DNA of 64,000 nt from Spinacia oleracea. Its lineage: Eukaryota > Streptophyta > Magnoliopsida > Caryophyllales > Amaranthaceae. Position 1 is the stretch's first letter. Every line of letters begins with the position of its first letter. The translations under genes were made by a program, and so were the position numbers. Below the pieces are notes generated by a model. The model had not been told where the DNA came from and ran no database searches. It worked only from the letters and a program-made list of their open reading frames with translations. The stretch lies in the NCBI RefSeq assembly GCF_020520425.1, contig NC_079487.1, positions 127,618,385 to 127,682,384 of the forward strand. The letters run 5' to 3'. Shown piece by piece: positions 36,167 through 46,639 of the stretch.

Positions 36167-36885
36167 TTATTTTACGTCATCTTCATTCAAAACACTACTC
36201 GGCACCGACTTTACCATTTGATCTTGACCCTCGACATCTTTGTTGTTGTAGCTTTCGGTTACTACTTCTCTCGGTAACGACGACGTCGTCGTCTTCATCA
36301 CCTTGTTTTGTTGTTGCGTAGAGTCTTTGACGACACTAACCGTCGTCTTCATCATCTTGTTTTGTTGCTGGGGAGAGTCTTTGACTACATTAAGCGACGG
36401 TTTCACGATCTTGATTTGTTCTTGACGAAAGTCTTTGACGACATTAAGCGACGGATTCGCGATCTTGATTTGTTCTTGAGGAATGTCTTTGACGACACTT
36501 TGCTACGATTTCACAATCTTAATTTGTTCTTGAGGAATGTCTTTGACGACACTTTGCGACGATTTCATAATCTTCCTTTGTTGTTGAGGAGAGTCTTTGA
36601 CGACATGTTTTGTTGTTGCAGAAGAAAACAGTGTGGTTTTCCTTTAGGTTTGAGGAGTTCGGAAACTAGAGTCTTGAACTCTTTCCCTTTTCCATGACGG
36701 TGTGGTAATTCCGGCAGAGACGGCGCCATTGACGATGACTGGTCTAACAATCCAGTACTCAGTTGTAGTAGTTGATCGTCGGACATTAACCAAGAGTCAC
36801 TTATGACACCATCAGTATCCAAATTATCCATAGGGATCATATCACAAAGTGGAGTAGTATCATCATCTTCCATTGGCAACTCCAT
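36167..36885 (-). pseudogene. unrecognised gene with six 18-residue repeats, broken
   Basis: I do not recognise the protein. From an ATG at 36885 with a TATA box 80 bp upstream, the minus strand reads an acidic N-terminal part (MELPMEDDDTTPLCDMIPMD, later LLQLSTGLLD and basic ELLKPKGK), stopping at 36565. In another frame, overlapping its end, six 18-residue units run VVKDSPQQQNKMMKTTVS-like to a stop at 36167. Two faults separate the parts: a frame change near the first unit, where the unit boundary looks deleted, and an in-frame TAG at 36503-36505 in the second unit. The four units after that stop remain open. The plus strand is also open across the array (129 codons from 36308), because the unit is 54 bp, but it lacks a promoter-like context. 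A pseudogene or a fast-changing lineage-specific gene is most likely. Confidence 0.45.
36281..36604 (-). repeat. 54-bp minisatellite, six units
   Basis: GTCTTTGACGAC (plus strand) recurs exactly every 54 bp, the GACGAC starting at 36329, 36383 (as GACTAC), 36437, 36491, 36545 and 36599. The unit is a multiple of three, so it repeats as 18 residues in the gene above. Confidence 0.93.
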
Positions 36886-36963
36886 TGCTATCCAACGTTT
36901 GTTTCCTAGTTTCTGTTTTTTTTTGGATTGTTAATTTCCTAGTTTCTGTGTGTTTTTTTTGGG

Positions 36964-36973
36964 TATATTTATA
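36964..36973 (-). promoter_or_regulatory. TATA box before the repeat gene
   Basis: TATAAATATA on the minus strand, about 80 bp upstream of the ATG at 36885. This spacing supports a formerly or still transcribed gene. Confidence 0.5.
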
Positions 36974-37400
36974 CTTTACTAATTCAAAGTATAGAGGATA
37001 TGATGAAGTCGGTAATTAACTTGATAATTAAGTTTACTAATTCCTATAGAAGTAAGAAGTAGGTAACTTCCGGTTCTGGGTATTGAAAAGCAATTAAATA
37101 CAACTAAACTAAACTAAAATTAATTGAATAACAATATATCATTACCGAGATAAACTTATCAAATTAATGAAACTTGCATCATGACCAATTATGTACAAAG
37201 AGCACTTGGTTAGATGCACCCAAGGGTATATGTCCTATTGACTCGATCGATAAATATTGCACATTTTTAATACGGAGTACTATGACTAAGATAAATTTAA
37301 TAAATGAATAAAGTATCTAAATTTATTACGTACTACCTCTATTTTATAAAAATATATTTAAAATTACTATTTATACAAATATTAAGACAAAGAAAAATAT

Positions 37401-37738
37401 CTATAAAAAAACACAAATTCTTATTTACAATGGGTGTACAATAAATATTGTACACCAAAGTAAAAGTTAACTCAAAATGCTTAAAAGTTAAGCTTATATA
37501 TGTAAAAGTTATGTATTTTTTAGTGTTAAATTTTTTAATTTTAGTAAAACTTATTTCTTTAAAATGACAAATAATGTATAAAATTAATCATTTAACCCTT
37601 TAAAATGTTTATCTATCAAATTTTTTATTACTAATATAAAAGTTAATCAAAATTAGGTTAAAGTTACAAAAAATTGGGTAAAAGTTATCTTTGTGTACAA
37701 TAAATTTATTGTACACCTAGTGCGCGCAAGACCTTTTG
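37401..37738 (+). repeat. dispersed 338-bp repeat, copy 1
   Basis: It begins with an A-run then CACAAATTCTTATTTACAA, carries the near palindrome GTGTACAATAAATATTGTAC near the left and another TGTACAATAAATTTATTGTA near the right, and ends GCGCGCAAGACCTTTTG. It matches 51921-52259 over its full length, and 17775-21577 in reverse. No inverted ends or target duplication allow a class call. Confidence 0.85.
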
Positions 37739-37896
37739 TTGTTCCAATGTGACTTATTTCAACACATTACATATGTTAGTACGGTGTATGTTATCATGGA
37801 GGCAATGATATATGCCTGTATTTAACCAAATATATTTAATCTTTGTGGGGGCGTCAGCTCCTACCTTCCCCTTCATGTCTTTGCCACTACGCTTTA

Positions 37897-38164
37897 GAAC
37901 TGAACTTAACTTATTTGATCTCATTGTAGTTGTTGAACTTATTTGATTTCATTGTAGTTGTTGACTTGTTGTAAATTGAACTGCAGTAGTAAGATATCAT
38001 ATGATTCATATCCCTTAGTGAATTGAACTAATCTAAACTTATTACAGATAAGAGTTTATGAGCCCTTCTCTCAACTTATTTGATCTTATTTCTATTGCAA
38101 AGAATTGCATATTTGAAGCTCATCTTTTTCGAACAGAAGTTACAGAGGTGATCTGCTGTCTACA
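37897..38164 (+). repeat. duplicated 3' flank of PR copy B
   Basis: Matches 32412-32659 in the same orientation (see there). This copy also has a local 28-bp tandem duplication around GAACTTATTTGATTTCATTG. Confidence 0.8.
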
Positions 38165-38343
38165 TGAAAGAAGATCAAAATCAAACTTCTGTGAACATTA
38201 CAAGCAATAGGAGGAGACTGCGAAAGCGTCATCTAAAACTGCAATACAGTATGAAAATGAGTTGATTACATAATATCAGAAATATTTTGCTGCTTTTTCA
38301 AGAAAACCTGAAGAAAAAGAACCCATAAAAGGGTTTTCATTTC

Positions 38344-39516
38344 CTACCCTGAATTTCTTAAAACAGGGCAACCTAGTTTCATATCAGCAAAAGACCCTTC
38401 CAATTTAGAACCCTTCATAAGAGCACCAAGCAACTCCCCACGATCATAGAAGAACTCAACTTTGATCACCCTCATTTGTTCATCCACCTAAATCCAACAC
38501 AATAAATCAAAAACTTGTTATTTTCTTATATATGATAACATACCAGGATATTAATAAGTTAGGTTGGTCCGATATTAGTGGCCTTGTTCTAACATAGTAT
38601 AGCACGTAGAATGTGATATTGTCTAAAGTGTACCTCAAAAATAGCACACCCAAAGAACTCAACTAGGTCTCCTGTAGGAGGGTGGCCAAGGAAAGGACCT
38701 TCCATGTAAGCCCAATGCCTGAACTTATACGCAATCACCGGTGGACCGGAGTAGACTTGGAGAATCTCGAAAGCAAACCCTCGAGGGAATGTAGTAGTGA
38801 AGAGCCTGTGGGATGATTCTGTTGTCTCCTTTGTTGGGTCATACAAACGCAACTCCTCTGGTAATGATGTTTGTAGAAACCCATTGTATCCCCCACCCAT
38901 CTTCCTTATTCCTTCCAATGTTAGCGCCTTCCTCCCTGAACATTCCAATTAATTAACTACTCATTAGACAAATCATACAAGTTAATTAGAATGAAGAAAT
39001 TGCTCATATTTACTTCATTAGTTATAAGTCGTATATATATAATTTAAAGTAAAAAGAAATTGCAAAGAGTGAAGTAGAAATGTAATACCATTAACACTAA
39101 AAGCAAACTTGGTAGCATCAATAGCTTTATAATCCTGAGGGGACTTATGAAAGAGTTCCATCTCCATGGTCTTTACCAGATTTTGCACTTTCTCTTCCAG
39201 TGAACCAACCTCCCATATCTTGCAAGTTACCAAAGACTTTATCAATTATAAGATACAATCCAACATGTTGAATCAAACTAGCTATACTTTTCAAATGCAT
39301 ACTATATTATTTTCAAATGAATAGGTGCATATATACTCTTTAATTAAAGCATATCAACAAAGTAAATACCTTGGTCCTGCCTTCTTCGAAGAGTTTGTCG
39401 ACGATGTCGAAATTAGGAGGAGCTCCAGACACCCATTTGGTGTTCTTCTCACCTTCTCCATACATGAAAGAACGGTACTTGTTTGTTTTCTCGCTCGCTG
39501 ACTCCATTTTCTCCAT
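38344..39516 (-). CDS. pathogen-related protein (PRP-like), copy B
   Basis: Paralogue of the gene at 29814-30837, with the same exon phases. Exons on the minus strand: 39370-39516, 39089-39218, 38634-38935, 38344-38487, giving 240 aa from ATG 39516, or 237 from the in-frame ATG at 39507. Copy A matches the second start (MESASEK versus MGSPSEK). The TATA box lies so close (39553) that the first ATG may be near the cap site and skipped. Family blocks: NKYRSFMYGEGEKNTKWVSG, GSLEEKVQNLVKTMEMELFH, GGGYNGFLQTSLPEELRLYD, TTTFPRGFAFEILQVYSGPP, YKFRHWAYMEGPFLGHPPTG, C-terminal GCPVLRNSG. It has no signal peptide, so cytosolic location is likely. Differences from copy A include FDIVDKLFEEG for YDVVNKLFEQG and one residue fewer in exon 2. 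The biochemical activity of the family is unknown; a stress or defence role is inferred from the family name. Confidence 0.93.
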
Positions 39517-39552
39517 CTTTATTCTTTCAGTACAAGACGTAATAGTTTGAGG

Positions 39553-39564
39553 TTTATTTATAAA
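39553..39564 (-). promoter_or_regulatory. TATA box of PR copy B
   Basis: TTTATAAATAAA on the minus strand, 37 bp before the first ATG (39516). This implies a very short leader. Confidence 0.65.
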
Positions 39565-39588
39565 GGTTGCTAGACTTGTTTACCAATT

Positions 39589-39594
39589 GGTCAA
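39589..39594 (-). promoter_or_regulatory. W-box core upstream of PR copy B
   Basis: TTGACC on the minus strand, 25 bp upstream of the TATA box, a possible WRKY site as in copy A. Confidence 0.4.
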
Positions 39595-39800
39595 TTTGGT
39601 TCAGTGTAATTTGTTAAATCAACTGCTCAATTACCATTTTTAAAGGATTCTTTTCTTTTTTGGAATTTTGTTACATGTCAATTATTTACAATAATATCTA
39701 TAATCAGAAAATCAATTTTATTTTACTATGAAGATCTTAGGAAATTATATTTTAATTGATTTGTTACATCAGCTCACTACAAAACAGTCAAAAATGACTA

Positions 39801-40125
39801 CTCCCTCCGTCCCTTAATACTCGCACCGGTTTGATCGGTGCGGAGTTTAAGACATTTGAATTGACTTATTAGTTTAATGGGTGTTAGTTGATAGTGGGGT
39901 ATTTTTTTAATATAGTTAGTGGAAAATATGTAAGAGGTGGGGAGTAGTGAGTGGAGGTGTGAATTTTTAAATGATTTTTTGTAGGGAATAGGGTGTAGGT
40001 GGGGTTAGAAAGTAAGTGTGAGAAATAATATAATATTAGTATAAATTTCTATTTATAGAATCGGTGCAAGTATTAAGGGACGCCCCAAAAAGAAAAGCGG
40101 TGCGAGTATTAAGGGACGGAGGGAG
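39801..40125. mobile_element. Stowaway MITE
   Basis: It starts CTCCCTCCGTCCCTTAATAC and ends GTATTAAGGGACGGAGGGAG, nearly perfect inverted ends, flanked by TA at 39799-39800 and 40126-40127. Its interior differs from the Stowaways at 9106 and 48948, so it is a separate family. Confidence 0.9.
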
Positions 40126-40127
40126 TA

Positions 40128-40492
40128 CTAGCATGCTAAAATAAAAAATTGCCCAAGTTACAACCAGTACGGAGCAGACAAATTAACGAACATTTTCACA
40201 AAACCTTAATATATTGATTGTTTTCAGTGACGTTTTCAGTGACGTTTCCTACGAAACCATTAATTTATTAGTGGAAAGAGGGAAATTGGTAACCATGGGG
40301 GTCACTTGTCCAAAAAAACGACTGTACTCTTCATATTAAACTTACAAGTTTTTAAAATAAACTAAACGTGCAGCTCCTGTACACCATTAGAAGATTAAAA
40401 CAAGATTTTTTCATTTATCATTAATGATCTTCGCATTTGTTTTGCTGATTAGTTGACGGATTTGATCCTTAAAATAACTACAAACTTTTCTA
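40128..40492. other. non-coding sequence
   Basis: No gene seen. It contains a short local tandem, TTTTCAGTGACG twice, near 40222-40245. Confidence 0.4.
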
Positions 40493-40728
40493 TAAGGCGG
40501 TCTTACACAAAAGACCACCTTGGTATCATATAAGTTAAGCAATGAAACCAATTAGTTAAGCACTGGAACCAATTAGTTAAGCACTGAAACCAATTAGTTA
40601 AGCAAAGAAATTAATTAGTTAAGCAATTGAATCAATTAATTAAGCAATGTAACCAATTAGTTAAGAAATGGAACCAATTAGTTAAGCAACCAAAGTGGTC
40701 TTTCCGGTAAGGCGGTCTTACACAAAAG
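40493..40728. repeat. 21-bp minisatellite between direct and inverted flanks
   Basis: Eight 21-bp units (GTTAAGCAATGAAACCAATTA-like, the GTTAAG or ATTAAG starts at 40534, 40555, 40576, 40597, 40618, 40639, 40660, 40681). The array is bounded by inverted AAGACCACCTTGG / CCAAAGTGGTCTTT and then by direct copies of TAAGGCGGTCTTACACAAAA at 40493 and 40708. Confidence 0.9.
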
Positions 40729-41704
40729 TTGCCGTAAAATAACATTTGTTGAGTCTTAGAGATCATTCTCTAGTACAACTTCCACTCTTTTTTGTTCTAC
40801 TCGGTTATCTAGACACAAAGATTAAGGAGAACGAAGAACGAAGAACTAAGATTAAGATAAGACACAAAGATTAAGGAGAACGAAGAATGAAGAACGAAGA
40901 TTAAGATAGGCATTGCATGTCTGTGCCGGTCTGGGCAGTGTAGCTAGTAGTCAAATAGAAGTACCAATCGATGAGTACTTGAATAGATTCATAAAGTTTT
41001 CTATACATTGTTTGATTACAATTAATGAATGCAAAACCTTGTAAATGTTTGGCATCCATTTGACAATAATCAACCTCTAAGGAATCTAACGATACTAGAA
41101 TAACAAACCTCTTCGAGTAGGTAGATCAGTACACAAAATGTGTTGATGGCTTGATACCCAGCTTTCCAAAACGTTTACTCCGTACTTGATTTGATGCATT
41201 ATAACTTGCTGTATGAATCTGCAATAGAAAACATCATATGAAACATGTGTAACACGAATGAAATGTAAGTACAGAACAGTTTTGTCACACAATTTAACAT
41301 AAAACTGTTTTTTCAGTTGTATTACAGTTTACAGTACACAAAATCAGAACCAGAAATACTTTTCAATAGTAGAGTTCCGTTTTTGGACAAATTCGGTGGG
41401 AAAAGAGGGAGGGCTAAAGGCTTTGTTCTTTTTCTCTAGCTTTTGATGCCTTTCCTGTTTAAACATGGGATTGTTTGATCATTTCTACTATATTACATAA
41501 ACTCTTATCTGAAATACTTACCAAAATGTAACAAGAGTTTACGATGTAAACTGAACCAAATCAGAAGGATGCCATAAAATAAAGATTTCTGCAGCATCTC
41601 TATTTATCAGCAATAAGGCTGCCTACATCTTGATCTCCTTTGTACACTACGGCAGCAGAACTCACATTGCTAGCTCTTAGTTGCATGCTCAGCAGCACTG
41701 AATG
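40729..41704 (-). other. region downstream of the RRM gene
   Basis: Includes the 3'-UTR of the gene ending at 41705. A local direct repeat GACACAAAGATTAAGGAGAA occurs twice near 40810-40885. No other gene is seen. Confidence 0.4.
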
Positions 41705-44700
41705 TTAGCGTGATTCTCTTGAAATCTGCTGGTTATTGCGAGTTTCAGACCTTGGTTTTGCTACTTCTACAAATATTACCCTGCCATCAAGAAACTGAAA
41801 GTGGAAATTGTATATGTTCAAATGACTAATTGTTCATATACTCCTCAAAAATAGAAGAGACTAAGGCCAAGTTTGTACATGTAAATGAAATCAGGAAATA
41901 AACCGAGAAAAAAAAAAATAGTTTTGTTTTCCACCACATTTATATCTACAGTATGAAGTGTAGGATCTAATAACAAAGAAGATAACCTGTTAGCAAAAAG
42001 TGCAATTGTTTGGTTACAACTACAAGTAAATTGAAAGCATGTGTGTTCTCGAACTGTAAGAAACAACAGGCTGAATGAATGTAGCAAGACTAGCAGCTAT
42101 ACAAGATACCTTAAGCTTTGAGTAGCATAAATTTCAACCAAAAGGACCAAGATAGTGCACTACCAAGAACTATATTTTGACAGAAACATGCAACTGAACT
42201 AAGAAGTGAATACGGAGTATTTTTTCTAAAAATCTCACACATCACCCCCCCCCCCCCCCTCTTTAATTTGCAATATTCAACATCATTTTGGAATCTTTCA
42301 AACTTATATGTGCTTGCTTCTAGCATGCAACACCAGATTCTTATAGAAAGTCCAGAAGTCTAAAGAATAAGAATTCTTTTCAACCAAACTGCTTTAGAGA
42401 CAGCTTTGTTTCTCAATATGTTCAGCTTGAGCCGAAGAAATTGCCATAATTTTGTGCTTCTTGGAACACTATAAGACATTTTTTTTCCCCCAAGCACAAC
42501 ATGTATGGTGGTGTGCTCTTTCGATCATCTACAGAACGAGCAGTCACTGTCTATGTAGCCTTATTCACTTTCTTCAAATTGGTATCTTAATCTTCTTTTC
42601 TTAGTACTCTGAAGATAGTGCAAGATCACTCTTTGCAGCAGAAAATTGTAGCTTTTTTAGGATAACTCACGTCTATTGAGTCCATATTGAGTCTAGATGC
42701 TGAGCTAAGACAACATATACAGGAGTTTGGTTGGCTCTCTACTCTACCAAACTCACGCAATGCCTGACATATGCTCTCAGGATACATAGGTGATACTACA
42801 GTGAAAGAGGATCTTGTGATATCATCAAGGTATCAAGTCAAAGAAAATGAAATTGATCAGCTACAGTGGCAAAGATTGGGTTAGTTCCGTACATGAACAA
42901 AAGTGCACATCAGCATAGAATTTTCTGCTTAGGACAAAAACAATCTCATGGTGTTTTAAGAAACAAGAAAGAGTGGTACTTTCTTAAGCTGAAGCTAAAT
43001 ATATGTTGTCCCCCAGTTGAGAATAATTCTTTTTGAATTGGATCACCAGTAACTAGACCCGACAAAGATTGCTTGTAGCTATCTGTCTGCAATTGTCAGC
43101 AGAATCTAGTGTTTCATGCTAGAAATGAGATTATATATCTACAGGGGCACAAAGAGAGAACAATAAGTATGCCAGATTTTCTTAGATAAGCATAAACCAA
43201 AAGGATTCTAGTGACAAGTATGTTCCTTAGCAAGACTAGACTAGCAACAAACTAGGAATTAAGGGTCAGAGTTCGCTGGTACGCTAGCTCTAAGTCGTTG
43301 GAGGGAGGGTCCATGTTCAATTTTGTGCTCAACTTAGCTACTCTTACAATTAGAATACATTTTTGGGTAACATGGATACTTTCTATATTTGGGGACTGTA
43401 GCTGTATAGGTGACAAGTATAAGATCAATCTTTTATGATTTTGTGCAAACTCCATTTAAGTTTGTTCTCAAGATGACATGTTGGGTAGTAGAATCCCATT
43501 GTGGATGGGACATGTGTTCTGATGAGAAGACACAGTCGGATTGAACGGAATGATCTTTCGGCCTCTACAAGACAAAACTGTGCCACAAAAAGGGCTCAAG
43601 TTTTTTTTAAAAGAGGCACCAACAGCATTGACAGCATGCAGCTGTCCTTCCTTCCCAATTTCCTACTCTCGAACTAACATTTGAATAGGAAAATATGACC
43701 CTACAAGGCTACAAAGTCCTACCAGGTTCTCACTCACCTCAAATAGCACCGCTTGCCTGCATTTAATGAAAAGAACTAAGACCAACCATTGATCTTAAGG
43801 AAAGAAGCCCTCAAAAGCAATCTTTCACATAACACATGTAAACCTGTGAATTGAGAATTGATGTTCAACCCGGAAGTGTTTTTACAGTAGAACATACCTT
43901 TCCATGCATTCCTTCTATGGCATTCTTAGACTCCTCTTCAGTTTCATAACGGAGGAAAGCAAAGCCCCTCGGTCTATTTGCAATTTTATCCATCACAAGG
44001 TTAACTGCAGAAAGTTCAGGTATAAGGCTTTTGAATTCAGTTTAATCAATAAAAGTGACTGCAAAAAAAAATTGGCTGACGCATATCTGAATAGGTGAAC
44101 AAACTGCTGTCTGTATTAGTCACCTTCCACTAGTTGGCCAAACTTTTGGAAAGCATTTCGCAAACTTTCTTGCGTAGTGCTGAATGAGAGACCTGCATGC
44201 AGCAGCATAAATTAGGCAACCATTAAACTTTGCTAAACGCTTACTATTGAAGGAGGGTTACAACAACCAACCCCCAAATTATATACTTCGTATATTAACT
44301 AGAAATATTTATTAGATTAAAAAAAATGCTATCACAATACAAAAAACCAGGAGACACTAAGGGATCACCGCCATTGGAAAAATTCCATCTCTTTAATTGA
44401 TCTGTGTTGTGACATGATTATTATCCAACTTCAATATCGCAAACTATTTACTAGATAACCATAAAGAGTATTTTCCAGGGTCTTCAAGCTGATGGAAGTC
44501 AGGATCAAGCTGCCTCTAGTTCTCATGATTGTTGTCATTTCTGTGTGATGTGCTTCAACTTACCCTCTAATGCATCTAAGCAGATACCCTTGTGCGAATT
44601 GTCATCAAGGCTAATGCATCAACTTAACCTCTAATGCATCTAAGAGAATTGTTTATGTAATAGACAACGAGAAGATAGCAAGCACTGACCACTAACATAG

Positions 44701-44993
44701 AGCCTGGTAGACATGGATGAAGTAGAACCAGATGGAGAAGAGACACAAGCCACAAAAAATTGACGACCTGAGGGAACTCTTCCTTGGTCATTGACATGAG
44801 AAGAGAGACAAGGATTTGGTAGGTAGCAAAAGTTAGAAGAACACAAAGAAGAAAAAGAGGAGATGTTTTGGTGGAATTTCGGGGAGATAAGCTGATAACA
44901 ATATTTCTTTATTGGTGATCTTTGTTTCCAAGCCTCTTTTGTTGTTGATGTGGTGGTACAAGGAACAGTGCAAAAGCCGGTTGCTATTGTCAT
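41705..44993 (-). CDS. organelle-targeted single-RRM RNA-binding protein, ORRM6-like
   Basis: Predicted RNA-binding protein of a plastid or mitochondrion. Minus-strand exons: 44690-44993, 44124-44192, 43898-44004, 41705-41794, all GT..AG and joining in phase, total 189 aa. Residues 1 to about 90 are rich in Ser, Thr, Cys and basic residues and poor in acids, like a transit peptide (MTIATGFCTVPCTTTSTTKE). The RRM spans about residues 96-175: RNP2 LYVSGL and RNP1 RGFAFLRY, followed by ETEEESKNAIEGMHGKFLDG. The tail is short and basic. Length and the NRPRGFAFLRYETEEE region resemble Arabidopsis ORRM6, a plastid RNA editing factor, but assignment is by recollection of the family and needs alignment. 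Intron 3 is 2.1 kb and contains a poly-C tract at about 42246. The CAG acceptor of a leader intron lies directly before the ATG. Confidence 0.88.
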
Positions 44994-46319
44994 CTGAAAA
45001 AACATGTCAAAGTCACCTCTTTGATCTTCAGTTGTACATGTAAACACAAGTATATGCGCATCTTTGCAACATGAAAGGAAAATAGATGATTGAAATAGAA
45101 TGAGCTACTTAAAAGATAAATAAACATGTGTAGCACAATATTACAATTTACAAGGTGCTAGCACTTCCAGAAGAAAAGGTGAATCTAAAAAGACCCGATA
45201 GGCTAGAAGCACTTCCAGGATCTTGTTTATGCAACTAAATGACTTTCATTCTCTTACACTATCTGTATCAAATGAAAAGATCCTACATTACATTCCAACA
45301 GTGAAGGCACTATAACAAAATTCAGCTACGGAGTAATAAAATTGCACAAAAGTTCTGAATCCTTTTCAATGTCATATTTTGATCTACATTGCTTTTGTCA
45401 ACAATATTAATTATTGGCGCTGGCATTGTTCAAGGTGATCTTACTGCACACAGCATCACCTCTAATTAGTTGAGGAATTAATGTATGCTGTATGCAAGTT
45501 CTAGTTATAAGAACAAAATGTGCGAATTGTCACCAAACTATAAGTGTGTGCAAAATACTTCTTTCCAACACTCATTTGTTTCACTAATTTGGTGTACCAT
45601 TTTGCAATGTTATACTATTTACACTAGAGCCTATATAATTTAGCATCAGTTGAGAATTTCAGATGCTTAAGAGAGTTCATTCTTTCATGAAACAAACTCC
45701 CTAGCAGCAACAGTTTATGAAAATTTTACAGCAAAGTACTTCAGAAGATTAGGCATAACTGCATAAGTGTCTTGTAAACAAAATGTCAATTGCAATGTCA
45801 ATCAAGCATAATGGCCGGCGAACCGGCAAATTGGGTGAAATTCGGTAGACATTCCTTCTTAATTCAGTGGTAGTTATCAAAATCATCAAGCCTATTGACC
45901 GATGATCTAAGTAAAATTCGGTGGATATTCCTTGTTGTCCCATTGCTAGTTCATTAGCATCTCCTACATACAGTGACAATTATTTAGGATCGGAGGGAGT
46001 ACTATATTTCACATACCCTTGCAAAAATTGAACAAATTTAACCATTTTATCCCCAAAACTACTTTATCTTTTCACAACCATCAAATTGGAATAAGAAACT
46101 AAATTGAATAAACCCAGTTAAAACCTAAAATTCAAATTCATTAATAAAGCTAGACAAATTATATGAATTGATCAAACTTCTCTTAAAAAACATAAACATC
46201 AAACAATGCAATAACTTTACACGATTTTCTATACAGAATTACTGCAAAATAAAATCCACTAATTTTTTATGAAATCTGTTGAAAATGACAGAAAATTAAA
46301 ACACGGAGTAGAAATTTAC
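44994..46319 (-). other. 5'-UTR intron of the RRM gene
   Basis: A donor CAAGAG|GTAAATTT at 46320/46319 and an acceptor TTTTTTCAG ending at 44994, directly before the start codon, frame a 1.33 kb leader intron (minus strand). It contains a lone Stowaway-type end, CGGAGGGAGTA, at about 45992-46002. If retained, it would add 18 in-frame residues from an ATG at 45047. Confidence 0.55.
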
Positions 46320-46541
46320 CTCTTGAAGAAATATAAAATGTGCGAATTGCTGTTAGCCCAATCCTGCAGTCTGCAGAACTCCGATATCCGTTTATCTGCT
46401 AAACTTGGATTATGATTACATGAAAAGTTTTTCGTTTCACAAAACTTAGAACCAATCATTTTTATGTTCTGTATAGTTATACTTTTACTGCTGTGACTCT
46501 GTTAGTGCTGTCCAATTCCCTCCCGGGCCGGATGCCTGATG

Positions 46542-46570
46542 TTGGCCCAAATATTCAGATTAAGCCCATT
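46542..46570 (-). promoter_or_regulatory. site II (TGGGCY) motifs upstream of the RRM gene
   Basis: TTGGGCCAA (46542-46550) and ATGGGCTTA (about 46561-46569) on the minus strand, about 220-250 bp before the probable leader exon end. TGGGCC/T motifs bound by TCP factors are common in promoters of nuclear genes for organelle proteins, which fits the product. Confidence 0.5.
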
Positions 46571-46639
46571 TTTTGCATGTGTCACACTCGAATGGCCGTC
46601 TTTTTGGCCCGACCCTTTTGATCGTCTCATTTCACTTGA

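Noticed and set aside
36308-36697. 129-codon plus-strand open frame across the 54-bp repeats
   Set aside because: The unit length is a multiple of three, which keeps both strands open. The minus strand has the TATA box and the more gene-like N-terminal part, so I favour it, without excluding the plus strand.
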